This document shows, in pieces, positions 6,118-14,131 of a stretch of DNA of 59,174 nucleotides. Both the position numbers and the translations under genes were made by a program. Below the pieces are notes generated by a model. That model made no database searches. It saw only the letters and a program-made list of their open reading frames with translations, and was not told the DNA's origin. Source of the DNA: a virus; IMG/VR virus record IMGVR_UViG_3300029787_000038, positions 1 through 59,174 of that record; one strand, given 5' to 3'. Every line of letters starts with the position of its first letter. The stretch's first letter is position 1.

Positions 6118-6336
6118 ATGAGAGGTAATCCAGATGATTTATCAAACCAACTTCTCGCAAAGATTAAGAAGTGGTTAAAGCATGAAGTTAAGCAATACAA
6201 AAGAATCTGTAAGCGTATTGATGAAGGTGAAGAACCTATAAATGTATGTGAAAATCCAGAGATATTCTTCTTTAGAAGTGAATGCTCAGAAAATTTGCTT
6301 GATCAAATAAAAGAATGGGAAAAGGAGCAGGAGTGA
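6118..6336 (+). CDS. hypothetical protein, 72 aa
   Basis: Charged helical protein (MRGNPDDLSNQLLAKIKKWL...) with no recognised domain. The ATG at 6118 is chosen because GGAGG ends 7 nt upstream; a GTG at 6115 is also open. The stop overlaps the next ATG (TGATG), showing coupling. First gene of a run of five or six tiny ORFs ended by a terminator at 6987. The product ends LLDQIKEWEKEQE. Confidence 0.65.
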   Translation: MRGNPDDLSNQLLAKIKKWLKHEVKQYKRICKRIDEGEEPINVCENPEIFFFRSECSENLLDQIKEWEKEQE

Positions 6337-6527
6337 TGTCCGAGGAAGAATTACAAAAACTTATCTATAAAACTATTAAAGATTGGGTAGATGAAGAGGC
6401 AGAACTAAACGATCACAATGAGGGTACTAGAGAAGATAACTTTGAAAATTCCTGCAAACAGTTAAGCAGATGGGCTACAGAGATTAAAGACGACTATAAA
6501 AAATATGTAGATAGGCCAATGGAGTAG
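6336..6527 (+). CDS. hypothetical acidic protein, 63 aa
   Basis: MSEEELQKLIYKTIKDWVDE... is acidic and helical, and resembles its upstream neighbour in size, charge and the K-x-W spacing, so the two may be distant paralogues. The start overlaps the preceding stop, with AGGAGCAGGAG just upstream. No function is known. Confidence 0.65.
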   Translation: MSEEELQKLIYKTIKDWVDEEAELNDHNEGTREDNFENSCKQLSRWATEIKDDYKKYVDRPME

Positions 6528-6539
6528 GGAGGAGGAGTA

Positions 6540-6713
6540 ATGAAAACGTATGAAATAACTGTAGTGTGTACAACAAAACGAGAAATTGTTGTAAAAGCTA
6601 ATAGTAAGAAAGGGGCTAAAAAACTCGCCATTAAAGAGGCTAATGCGCTTGTTGGGAGTTATTGTGAAAGCTACGTAGAAAATGTTGAAATATTGAAAGA
6701 GGGCTGTAACTAA
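6540..6713 (+). CDS. hypothetical protein, 57 aa
   Basis: MKTYEITVVCTTKREIVVKA... reads as beta-strand, loop, beta-strand, helix (NSKKGAKKLAIKEANALV), then YVENVEILKEG, a compact alpha/beta fold. GGAGGAG lies just upstream, and the stop overlaps the next ATG (TAATG). Widespread small phage proteins have this build; the role is unknown. Confidence 0.65.
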   Translation: MKTYEITVVCTTKREIVVKANSKKGAKKLAIKEANALVGSYCESYVENVEILKEGCN

Positions 6714-6886
6714 TGAGAGATAAAGATAGAGAGGCTGAACAAGACTATTGGGATATTCACCCAGAAGAAGAAAAAAAACATATAGAAAAAGCGAAAGCAG
6801 GAGGTGAACCAATGCTTATTCTGAATGAAAAAGTAGTCTGGGTTAACAAAGATTATTCTAAATTAAAAAAAGAGGGAGGTGATTGA
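6713..6886 (+). CDS. hypothetical protein, 57 aa
   Basis: Very charged N-terminus (MRDKDREAEQDYWDIHPEEE), then a small hydrophobic patch (LILNEKVVWVN) and a basic end. Translation is coupled to the preceding gene by TAATG. No recognised domain. Confidence 0.6.
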   Translation: MRDKDREAEQDYWDIHPEEEKKHIEKAKAGGEPMLILNEKVVWVNKDYSKLKKEGGD

Positions 6887-6979
6887 TTGTTTATTTTAAC
6901 TTGGATTGGTAAGTTATTGTATGGTGATAAATATGATGAACTTATGAAGAAAACCAATAAAACAAGGAGGAAAAGATAA
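6887..6979 (+). CDS. possible 30-aa peptide, TTG start
   Basis: A TTG immediately after the previous stop, with GGGAGGTGAT at RBS distance, opens a frame of 30 codons: hydrophobic N-terminus (FILTWIGKLLYG) and basic C-terminus (KTNKTRRKR). It could be a small membrane peptide. The rare start and short length keep this tentative. Confidence 0.4.
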   Translation: MFILTWIGKLLYGDKYDELMKKTNKTRRKR

Positions 6980-6986
6980 AATTACT

Positions 6987-7011
6987 AGGGGGCTTGACTA
7001 GCCCCCTTTTT
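6987..7011 (+). terminator. intrinsic terminator
   Basis: AGGGGGCT (6987-6994), loop TGACT, AGCCCCCT (7000-7007), then T. It closes the operon begun at 5070 or 6118. Confidence 0.9.
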
Positions 7012-7018
7012 AATTTAT

Positions 7019-7055
7019 TATATATGGGATAAGTAACATACATGGAGATTCGCTT
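7019..7055 (+). promoter_or_regulatory. terminator-linked promoter/leader, copy 1
   Basis: TATATATGGGATAA is followed by ATACATGGAGA and TC-C-TA before the ATG. The same arrangement recurs at 7802-7838 after another terminator. TATATA or TATAAT-like bases suggest a -10; the shared GGAG is the RBS. Confidence 0.5.
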
Positions 7056-7322
7056 ATGACAATTAAAGAATTAATGAAAGAATTTAAAAATTATCCATCT
7101 GACACTAGGTTAGATTTTATAATGGTAGATAGGAATTGGGAAGATGTTCCCTATGATCCAGAAATAAATTATTTTGGCATTGTTGGAAGTGGAGAACAGA
7201 CGGATGATTGTGAAAAAGGATATATCGAAGTAGCCTTTAAAGTTCTCCCAGAAAGCAGAGAAACTTTAAAGGAGCTATTAATTACTAATGATGAATACTT
7301 TGAGGGAGAAAGTGATGACTAA
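7056..7322 (+). CDS. hypothetical protein, 88 aa
   Basis: MTIKELMKEFKNYPSDTRLDFIMVDRNW... is an alpha/beta protein with an acidic end. The pattern 'LIKLLKxYPxDxxV' near the N-terminus occurs in many small phage proteins of unknown role that describe short alpha/beta folds. The ACATGGAG leader places the RBS 8 nt from the ATG. Overlaps the next gene by 8 nt. Confidence 0.65.
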   Translation: MTIKELMKEFKNYPSDTRLDFIMVDRNWEDVPYDPEINYFGIVGSGEQTDDCEKGYIEVAFKVLPESRETLKELLITNDEYFEGESDD

Positions 7323-7578
7323 ATATCTAACAAGAAGAGATATAATCCGTCTTAACAACAAAGCGATTAGAACAAAGAAAAATCGTTCTATTCGCCCCGA
7401 CAACTACAAAGTATTAAGAGATACTTTTAAATATCCTATTATATTTTCACTCGTTCATAATGATATTGAAATGAGAGTTAATATTTTATTTGGCGAGGGT
7501 GGAAGTAAAATTGAAACTTTTTGGCTTGATATGGATTTTAAAGATTATGATAAATTACCAACTGCTGAGGTGGGGTAG
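7315..7578 (+). CDS. hypothetical protein, 87 aa
   Basis: Begins MTKYLTRRDIIRLNNKAIRT, basic at the N-terminus and acidic at the C-terminus. The start at 7315 is chosen because GAGGGAGA lies upstream and it overlaps the previous stop. The region IIFSLVHNDIEMRVNILFGE suggests beta strands. No family recognised. Confidence 0.6.
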   Translation: MTKYLTRRDIIRLNNKAIRTKKNRSIRPDNYKVLRDTFKYPIIFSLVHNDIEMRVNILFGEGGSKIETFWLDMDFKDYDKLPTAEVG

Positions 7579-7581
7579 ATT

Positions 7582-7755
7582 ATGGAAAATTTAACAGACG
7601 AAGAATTAAATAAACTTTTAACAGAAGAAGTTATGGATTATTGGTTGGGTGACGCAACTAATAAACAATCCAGAATAAATCTTTTTTATGAATGCAAGTA
7701 TGATCCAGAAGTATTAGAAAGTGTATTAGATCATTATGCAGGATATGATCATTAA
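7582..7755 (+). CDS. hypothetical protein, 57 aa
   Basis: MENLTDEELNKLLTEEVMDY... is acidic and helical, and its N-terminus resembles NMTDQELVDYLFD of the next gene. The TGAGGTGGGG upstream is a fair RBS. Last gene before the terminator at 7764. Confidence 0.6.
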   Translation: MENLTDEELNKLLTEEVMDYWLGDATNKQSRINLFYECKYDPEVLESVLDHYAGYDH

Positions 7756-7763
7756 AAATAACT

Positions 7764-7793
7764 AAGGCGGGCTATTTACAACCCGCCTTTTTT
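7764..7793 (+). terminator. intrinsic terminator
   Basis: AAGGCGGG (7764-7771) pairs with CCCGCCTT (7782-7789) around a 10-nt loop, followed by T. Confidence 0.88.
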
Positions 7794-7801
7794 AATGCTA
7801 T

Positions 7802-7838
7802 ATATATGGGATAAATTATATACATGGAGAATCACATA
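7802..7838 (+). promoter_or_regulatory. terminator-linked promoter/leader, copy 2
   Basis: Near-copy of 7019-7055: TATATATGGGATAA, five bases, ATACATGGAGA, TC, C, TA, ATG. The two gene sets on either side thus share one control signal. Confidence 0.5.
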
Positions 7839-8651
7839 ATGGAAAAACAAATAGAAAATATGACCGATCAAGAATTAGTTGATTATTTATTCGATAAAGT
7901 GGACGTAAAAAAAACTATTTATAAAATGTTAACTGAAAATACAGGAACTCATTTTTTGGATTCAGGCGGGGCTAGTAATAGGAATTGGCAACGTAACCAA
8001 ATAAAAACAATTAAAGACTTTCAAGATGAACCTGAGGCTACTTTAAGTTTTGATGTTATCGGAGATGATATATATTTAGATCCAACTGTATCCGTATTTC
8101 ATAAATTATCTAAAGTATTAGATGAATGTAAAATATGTAAAGATTTTAACGCTATGAAAGTTAATAATTGGGATAGCCAAAACTATATGGGCGTGAGTAA
8201 AGAGGGAGAAAACTTTTTAAACTCTTACGGGTTTACTACTCCAGATAATCCCGATTGGAATACATACAATTGGGATAACTGTTTTAGTCAAGTTGTGCAG
8301 GGGACTAATTTAATTAGTGATAACAACGAGAATTATGTTCTTATTCAGATACATCAGGGCGCGGATGTAAGAGGGGGATATACGGACGCTAAACTATTTA
8401 TTATCTCTCATGGCTATGATTGTTTACATTATTCTGTACATGATGATAGTTGTATGTTCAGCGTTATTGATCCCGCAATTGATGTACTAACGAAAGATAT
8501 GTTTAAGGTCGCGCATGAAAACGAATTAATAATTGATTATCGTTTTAATTATTTTACTTGTAAAGACGGGATAGAAATTGACCAAGAATATATTAAAAAG
8601 TTTGCAACGTTATGCGATTATAAAACTATTAGCGGTTATATATCTGAATAA
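7839..8651 (+). CDS. conserved phage protein of unknown function, 270 aa
   Basis: The start is set at MEKQIENMTDQELVDYLFDK, since the GGAG of the shared leader lies about 9 nt upstream; an ATG at 7824 overlaps the RBS. Residues about 45-60 read HFLDSGGASNRNWQRNQ, a motif I recall from hypothetical proteins of large phages. The rest is mixed alpha/beta with a Cys/His-containing middle. No enzyme motif is certain. It is the only gene between two terminators. Confidence 0.7.
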   Translation: MEKQIENMTDQELVDYLFDKVDVKKTIYKMLTENTGTHFLDSGGASNRNWQRNQIKTIKDFQDEPEATLSFDVIGDDIYLDPTVSVFHKLSKVLDECKICKDFNAMKVNNWDSQNYMGVSKEGENFLNSYGFTTPDNPDWNTYNWDNCFSQVVQGTNLISDNNENYVLIQIHQGADVRGGYTDAKLFIISHGYDCLHYSVHDDSCMFSVIDPAIDVLTKDMFKVAHENELIIDYRFNYFTCKDGIEIDQEYIKKFATLCDYKTISGYISE

Positions 8652-8689
8652 AAAAGCTTGCAATATAAGAGAAATAATATATTTTAATA

Positions 8690-8720
8690 GGGCGGGGTAG
8701 TTTTTCCCGCCTTATTTTAT
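8690..8720 (+). terminator. intrinsic terminator
   Basis: GGCGGG (8691-8696) pairs with CCCGCC (8706-8711), followed by a T-rich run. A TTGCAA/TATATT-like pair lies just before it, so a short transcript is possible. Confidence 0.75.
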
Positions 8721-8740
8721 TAATTAACATGGAGTAAAAA

Positions 8741-9724
8741 ATGAATAAAATAGTAGACAATTTAATAAATAACGCAATCGCAACCGCAGAAAATACTCAG
8801 GACGTAGTATTCCCGCCATTGGAAAAAGTTAATTTTTCGGCCGTAAAAACCCCGATTTATTTACGTAATGTTAGCGGGGATTATGTACCCGTACCAATGG
8901 AAACGGGGCAAGCAATTATAAGAACCGATAATAGTACCCCGCTCGGCGTAATGAAAAAAAGATACGCAATCGCGGATAATTCTGAATTAGATAATGCGGT
9001 GCGCGAGGGATTAGAAGATTCACTTCCTAAAGAGGCCTTACAAAATATTAAGTTAATTGAAAAAACCGCCGATAATGGTTCAATATGTCGTTGGGGTTAT
9101 TCTTTTGACGGCCTCGGCCGAGATATCCGCCAATTAACGGGTAGTAAAACACAATTAAATTTTCGTGTTATGATCATTAATAGTTTTGGAGGCCAAACCG
9201 CTATTAGATTACAAGCGGGCGCAGAAGATTTATGGTGTACTAATGGTTGCACATCTGCAGAATTAATGGCCACCGCTTTCGGTCATACCGCTAGTTTTAA
9301 CCCCGCCCAAGTAAAACCATTTATTGAAAAGCAAGTAGAATACTACGAGTTAAAGGTTCAGACTTGGCAAGCATGGGCTAACAAAGAAATTAATTTTGAT
9401 CAGGCTTTTAAAGTTTTGCAAGATAATTACCCCGCCTCGGAAAGTGAAATTAAAAGAGCAGAAAAAAAAGGATTTACCGCGGGCGAGGCAAAATCCAGAA
9501 AAACCGCGCAGATGATGGAGCAATTTGAAAAGGAAGCGGAGCAACGCGGGTCAACTGTTTGGTCTCTTTATTCAGCGTTAACTTTCTATAGCTCCCATTC
9601 GGAGGGTTCATTCACTGTTAAAAATTCTGCTAATCGGGATAATGTAGAAACAACTTTGATACAAAGAGAGCGCGAAGTTAATAACGTGACCGCGTCTGAA
9701 AGTTTTTTAGAATTGGCGGGATAA
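8741..9724 (+). CDS. DUF932 family protein
   Basis: This 327-aa protein matches the DUF932 (phage/plasmid-related TIGR03299-like) layout: an N-terminal strand region, then TPLGVMKKRYAIADNSEL, a central Cys-containing core (AEDLWCTNGCTSAELM), and a helical C-terminus ending in S/T-rich sequence. DUF932 proteins are common on plasmids and phages; the biochemical role is unknown, with DNA metabolism or host takeover suggested. It is a single-gene unit between terminators with an ACATGGAG leader. GC is somewhat higher than in the neighbours to its left. Confidence 0.85.
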   Translation: MNKIVDNLINNAIATAENTQDVVFPPLEKVNFSAVKTPIYLRNVSGDYVPVPMETGQAIIRTDNSTPLGVMKKRYAIADNSELDNAVREGLEDSLPKEALQNIKLIEKTADNGSICRWGYSFDGLGRDIRQLTGSKTQLNFRVMIINSFGGQTAIRLQAGAEDLWCTNGCTSAELMATAFGHTASFNPAQVKPFIEKQVEYYELKVQTWQAWANKEINFDQAFKVLQDNYPASESEIKRAEKKGFTAGEAKSRKTAQMMEQFEKEAEQRGSTVWSLYSALTFYSSHSEGSFTVKNSANRDNVETTLIQREREVNNVTASESFLELAG

Positions 9725-9750
9725 TGTAAACCTATTATATAATCAAAATT

Positions 9751-9777
9751 AAGGCGGTCTCAGTACCGCCTTTTTTT
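9751..9777 (+). terminator. intrinsic terminator
   Basis: AAGGCGGT (9751-9758), loop CTCAGT, ACCGCCTT (9765-9772), then T. It closes the early region before the packaging genes. Confidence 0.9.
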
Positions 9778-9877
9778 ATTTCTTTATTTTAGTAAAACAA
9801 GCGGAGAACCGCCCGCCCTGAACCATTTTAAACGTACCAGAACCATGAACCGCGGACAGTTGACCAGCAACCGCATT

Positions 9878-9923
9878 AAAAATCATCAGCTGTTAATTTT
9901 AAAAATCGTCAGCTGTTAATTTT
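9878..9923. repeat. 23-bp tandem repeat with CAGCTG core
   Basis: Two adjacent 23-bp units (9878-9900 and 9901-9923) differ at one base (ATCATCAGCTG versus ATCGTCAGCTG). Each contains the palindrome CAGCTG. This is a candidate terminase- or regulator-binding site, 330 bp before terL. Confidence 0.75.
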
Positions 9924-9952
9924 TAGCTAACGAAAATTTACGATTAAAAAAA

Positions 9953-9969
9953 CCCGAAATATTTTCGGG
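9953..9969. other. perfect inverted repeat
   Basis: CCCGAAA (9953-9959), TAT, TTTCGGG (9963-9969). No T-run follows on either strand, so a simple terminator role is unlikely. Confidence 0.6.
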
Positions 9970-10059
9970 GCGGGGTATTTCCGACTCCGAATCTTGTACC
10001 GCGTCCGAGATAAAATATTTTAGAACCGCGCACCGCGGACGGAGTATTTTTTTTAAAGG

Positions 10060-10236
10060 ATGTTTAGGAGACCTCATAATATCGGGTCAATTTTTCACGA
10101 TCAAAAAACCAAAAAAATCGCACCAGAAACCACCGCCCGCGTGTTTGTGGCACGAGTGCAAGTGCCATGTTTTTCACAAATATTTATGCGTAAAAACGAA
10201 CAAGTATTTACTATTTTGAAAAAAGTGCTATTTTAA
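10060..10236 (+). CDS. possible small ORF upstream of terL, 58 aa
   Basis: The frame runs from ATG 10060 to TAA 10234-10236 and is basic (MFRRPHNIGSIFHDQKTKKI...). AAAGG abuts the ATG, so the RBS is poor. The overlapping +1 frame (about 10076-10219) encodes a Cys/His-rich peptide (CLWHECKCHVFHKYLC) with AGGAG 5 nt before an ATA codon. Only one of the two is likely to be real, and neither is certain. Confidence 0.35.
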   Translation: MFRRPHNIGSIFHDQKTKKIAPETTARVFVARVQVPCFSQIFMRKNEQVFTILKKVLF

Positions 10237-10252
10237 CGCTCAGGGACCCCCG

Positions 10253-11713
10253 ATGAATGTACAGATAAATCAGACCAATGAAGATAAACTTTTGAAGCTC
10301 AGACTGCGGTTAGCGCAGCTTGAAAAGAACGAGGCTTGTCAGGATAATTTTTTAACTTTTGTACGTTCCATGTGGCCTGATTTTATTGCAGGTAGGCATC
10401 ATTATATCATAGCGGAGAAGCTTCAGCGGGTCGCGAAAGGCGAACTTAAACGCTTGATTATCAACATGGCTCCGCGACACACGAAAAGTGAGTTTGCTTC
10501 CTTTTTGTTTCCTGCGTGGATGATGGGCCGTAATCCGCGAATGAAGATCATTCAAGCGACACACACGACGGAACTGGCGGTGAATTTTGGTAGAAAGACT
10601 AAGAATTTGATTGACAGTGATGATTATAAGATGGTGTTTCCTGACGTTAAGTTGGCGGCGGATAGTAAGGCCAGTGGTCGGTGGGACACGAGCAGTGGTG
10701 GGATGTATTATGCTGTGGGTGTGGGCTCGAACTTGGCGGGACGTGGTGGTGACTTGGTGATTATTGACGATCCGCATTCAGAGCAAACGGCGATGAGCAG
10801 TAGTGGTTTTGACGATGCTTGGGATTGGTATACGGGCGGACCTAGACAGCGTTTACAGCCGGGCGGTAGTATTGTTCTGGTGCAAACGAGATGGTCGGAG
10901 AAGGACATGACAGGTCAGTTGATGCGGGCGATGGCGAAAGACGACAGGGCGGATCAGTGGGAGATTGTGGAGTTACCTGCTATCTTTGAGGACGGCAAGC
11001 CATGTTGGCCTGAGTATTGGAGTTTGGATGATTTGACCGCGGTCCGCGCTTCCATACCGCCTAGTAAATGGAATGCCCAGTATCAGCAGAACCCGACGGG
11101 TGAGGAGAATGCGATTATCCCGCGCGAGTGGTGGAGGCGTTGGGAGAAAGAGAGGATACCGCAGTTGCAGTATGTGATACAGAGTTATGATACGGCTTTT
11201 AGTAAGAGGGAGACGAGTGACTACAGTGCGATTACGACGTGGGGTGTGTTCTTTCCTGAAGAGGGCGGAGCCCCTAATTTAATTTTGTTGGATAGTAAGA
11301 AGGGTCGGTGGGACTTTCCTGAGTTGAAGGGCATGGCGTTTGAGTTGTGGGAATACTGGGAGCCTGATGCGGTAATTGTAGAGGCCAAGGCGAGTGGTAT
11401 GCCGTTGACGCATGAGATGAGGCAGACGGGTATACCTGTTGTAAATTTTACGCCTAGTAAGGGTAATGACAAGGTGACGAGGGTCCATGCGGTTAGTCCG
11501 TTGTTTGAGGCGGGTATGGTTTGGGCCCCCGATGAGACGTGGGCGGATGAGATGATAGAGGAGGTGGCAGCTTTTCCGAATGGGGAGTATGACGACTTGG
11601 TGGATAGCATGACACAGGCCCTTATGAGGTATCGTCAGGGTAATTTTGTACAATTACCAACAGATGACTGGCAAGATGAAGAAAATTCTGTTAAGGTAAG
11701 GGCGTATTACTAA
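10253..11713 (+). CDS. terL: terminase large subunit
   Basis: ATP-driven motor and nuclease that cuts and packages DNA into the prohead through the portal. The 486-aa protein has an ATPase domain with a Walker A variant (PRHTKSE, residues 74-80) and Walker B (LVIIDDPH, about 168-175), then an RNase H-like nuclease domain with Asp in SYDTAFSKRETSDYSA and EAKASGMPLTHEM and a final Asp in YDDLVDSMTQAL. Length is normal. GC content and codon use are clearly higher than in flanking early genes. It is followed after 14 nt by portal. Confidence 0.95.
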   Translation: MNVQINQTNEDKLLKLRLRLAQLEKNEACQDNFLTFVRSMWPDFIAGRHHYIIAEKLQRVAKGELKRLIINMAPRHTKSEFASFLFPAWMMGRNPRMKIIQATHTTELAVNFGRKTKNLIDSDDYKMVFPDVKLAADSKASGRWDTSSGGMYYAVGVGSNLAGRGGDLVIIDDPHSEQTAMSSSGFDDAWDWYTGGPRQRLQPGGSIVLVQTRWSEKDMTGQLMRAMAKDDRADQWEIVELPAIFEDGKPCWPEYWSLDDLTAVRASIPPSKWNAQYQQNPTGEENAIIPREWWRRWEKERIPQLQYVIQSYDTAFSKRETSDYSAITTWGVFFPEEGGAPNLILLDSKKGRWDFPELKGMAFELWEYWEPDAVIVEAKASGMPLTHEMRQTGIPVVNFTPSKGNDKVTRVHAVSPLFEAGMVWAPDETWADEMIEEVAAFPNGEYDDLVDSMTQALMRYRQGNFVQLPTDDWQDEENSVKVRAYY

Positions 11714-11727
11714 TTTAGGAACATAAC

Positions 11728-14130
11728 ATGGTAGACACAGTTGGAAGTTTAATGGACACAAACGTCCCTTCGCAGTTGGACGAAGAGGATCTAAAGGCCG
11801 AGATAGAGCTTGAAATACCCAGTACTGATGAGCCGTTGCTCACGGATCCCGATATAGAGATTGAGATTACGGAAGAAGACGATGGTGGGGTGACGGTGGA
11901 CTTTGAGCCTGAGGAGGAGAGAACCGAGGCGGGATTTACAGAAAACCTTGCGGAGATGATTTCTGATACGGAACTGGGACGTATATCTTCTGAGTTACTG
12001 GGCGAGTTTGATGCGAATAAAGCTAGTCGTCAGGAGTGGGAGGACGCCTATACAGATGGTCTGGAGCTTCTAGGCTTTAATTATGAGGAGAGATCCCAAC
12101 CGTTTAGGGGCGCGAGTGGCGTGACGCATCCTTTGTTGGCGGAGGCAGCTACGCAGTTTCAGGCACAGGCGTTTAACGAGCTACTACCTTCTTCGGGGCC
12201 TGTTAGAACGGTGATTATGGGGGAAGATACCCGTGCCAAGCAGGAACAGTCCGAGCGGGTTCGTCACTTTATGAACTACTATATTACGAATGTAATGGAG
12301 GATTACACGCCTGACATGGATCAGATGCTGTTTTACCTACCGTTGGCGGGCAGTACGTTTAAGAAAGTGTACTTTGATGAGGTTATGGGTCAGGCTGTTA
12401 GCAAGTTTGTACCTGCAGAACAGTTAATTGTGCCTTATGACACGTCGGACTTGGACACCTGTCCGAATGTCACGCATATTATTCGTATGGGCTTGAATGA
12501 CCTAAGAAAGCAACAACTGGCAGGGGTCTATAGGGATATTAACGTGATACCTGTGCAAGGGGACGTGACCGAGGTACAGGGTGAAATCAACAGGATATCG
12601 GGCATGGAACCTTCCCAGATTGACTATGACTGTACGCTTTTGGAGTGTCATGTGGATCTGGACTTAAAAGGGTTTGAGGAGGTGGACGACGAGGGCGAGC
12701 CTACAGGGGTGAAGCTTCCTTATGTTGTCACCATTTCTCAGGACAACGGTCAGATTTTGTCAATCAGGAGAAACTACAAAGAGGGGGATAGCCTCAAGAA
12801 AAAAATACAATATTTTGTACATTTTAAATTTTTACCGGGCTTTGGTTTTTATGGACTGGGGTTAATTCATACGATTGGCGGGTTATCCAGAACGGCAACC
12901 GCAGCCCTTCGCCAGTTGATAGATGCAGGTACGTTATCTAATCTTCCTGCGGGTTTTAAAGCCCGTGGCCTGCGGATCAGGGACGATGAGGATCCTCTAC
13001 AGCCGGGTGAATTTAGGGACGTAGATGCACCGGGCGGTGCTATTAGGGACAGCTTGATGCCGTTACCGTTTAAGGGTCCTGACCAGACGTTATTTAATTT
13101 ATTAGGTTTTGTTGTTCAGGCAGGGCAGCGTTTTGCGACGATCACCGATATGAAGGTCGGGGACGGTAATCAACAGGCGGCAGTGGGTACAACACTGGCG
13201 TTATTGGAGCAGGGTAGCCGTGTAATGAGCGCGGTACACAAAAGGCTTCATTACGCTTTGCGGTTGGAGTTTAAACTGTTGGCTAAGGTAATGAGTGAGT
13301 TCTTACCGCAGGAATACCCGTATGCGGTAGAGGGTCAGGATCAAAAGATTATGGCGCAGGACTTTGACGAGCGGGTGGATATCCTACCTGTTTCTAACCC
13401 GAATACCTTTAGTCAGGCTCAGAGGATAGCTTTGGCGCAGACCAAGATGCAATTAGCGGCTCAAGCCCCTGAGATACACAATATGTATGAAGTGTATAGG
13501 GATATGTATGAAGCGATAGGTGTTTCGGATGTGGACAGGCTTTTAAAATCTATGCCAGATGAGGAACCGCGCCCCTTGGACCCTGCACAGGAAAACATAA
13601 ATGCAATGGAGATGATGACGTTAAAAGCCTTTGAGGGTCAGAACCATCAGGCGCACATACAGGCGCATCTGATCTTTGGTAGTACACCGATGGTGGCCTC
13701 TATACCACCTGTGGCAGCTACCTTGCAAAAGCACGTTTTGGAACACGTCAAGATACAAGCCGAGGAACAAGCTAGGGCTCAAATGGCACAGGCAGGACCT
13801 ATGCCTGCAGAAGGTCAGGAGATGCAGTTTCAGGCTATGGTGGCTCAGTTGGTGGCACAAGGTATGCAACAGGTTAAGCAACTATCTGGACAAATATCTG
13901 GTCAAGGACCTGATCCTCTGGTAAAACTAAAAGAGCAAGAGCTACAGATTCGGGCACAGTCTGAACAGAATGAGGCAAACACAGACAGGGCTAAACTACA
14001 ACTGGAAGCACAAAATCAGCAGATTAGAGCAGACCAGTTTGGTAAGAGGTTAGCCAGTCAGGAAGCCCAGACCGAGGCTAGGATCCAAAGCGCAATGGAA
14101 AGAGAACTGTTAAAGCAGAGAGGTAAATAG
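11728..14130 (+). CDS. portal protein, 800 aa
   Basis: The dodecameric ring at the capsid vertex through which DNA enters and leaves; it contacts terL and the tail. The acidic N-terminus (to about residue 60) is followed by the body, with EWEDAYTDGLELLGFNYEERS and a central region (GGLSRTATAALRQLIDAGTLSNLPAG) typical of large P22-type or podoviral portals. The C-terminal 130 residues are Gln/Ala/Glu-rich and probably a coiled-coil barrel (QELQIRAQSEQNEANTDRA). At 800 aa it exceeds P22 gp1 (725). Position right after terL supports the call. Confidence 0.9.
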   Translation: MVDTVGSLMDTNVPSQLDEEDLKAEIELEIPSTDEPLLTDPDIEIEITEEDDGGVTVDFEPEEERTEAGFTENLAEMISDTELGRISSELLGEFDANKASRQEWEDAYTDGLELLGFNYEERSQPFRGASGVTHPLLAEAATQFQAQAFNELLPSSGPVRTVIMGEDTRAKQEQSERVRHFMNYYITNVMEDYTPDMDQMLFYLPLAGSTFKKVYFDEVMGQAVSKFVPAEQLIVPYDTSDLDTCPNVTHIIRMGLNDLRKQQLAGVYRDINVIPVQGDVTEVQGEINRISGMEPSQIDYDCTLLECHVDLDLKGFEEVDDEGEPTGVKLPYVVTISQDNGQILSIRRNYKEGDSLKKKIQYFVHFKFLPGFGFYGLGLIHTIGGLSRTATAALRQLIDAGTLSNLPAGFKARGLRIRDDEDPLQPGEFRDVDAPGGAIRDSLMPLPFKGPDQTLFNLLGFVVQAGQRFATITDMKVGDGNQQAAVGTTLALLEQGSRVMSAVHKRLHYALRLEFKLLAKVMSEFLPQEYPYAVEGQDQKIMAQDFDERVDILPVSNPNTFSQAQRIALAQTKMQLAAQAPEIHNMYEVYRDMYEAIGVSDVDRLLKSMPDEEPRPLDPAQENINAMEMMTLKAFEGQNHQAHIQAHLIFGSTPMVASIPPVAATLQKHVLEHVKIQAEEQARAQMAQAGPMPAEGQEMQFQAMVAQLVAQGMQQVKQLSGQISGQGPDPLVKLKEQELQIRAQSEQNEANTDRAKLQLEAQNQQIRADQFGKRLASQEAQTEARIQSAMERELLKQRGK

Positions 14131-14131
14131 T

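Larger units (their letters stand above)
9778..10059. other. non-coding, GC-rich region upstream of terL
   Basis: No convincing gene lies here (one 24-codon ATG frame at 9846 is noted only). It contains clusters of CCGCGG/GCGGAC, a 23-bp tandem repeat and a perfect hairpin. The abrupt change in composition and the position before terL suggest a packaging or late-control site. Confidence 0.5.

Noticed and set aside
9846-9920. 24-codon ATG frame in the gap before terL
   Set aside because: It runs across the tandem repeat, lacks an RBS and has no recognisable pattern.
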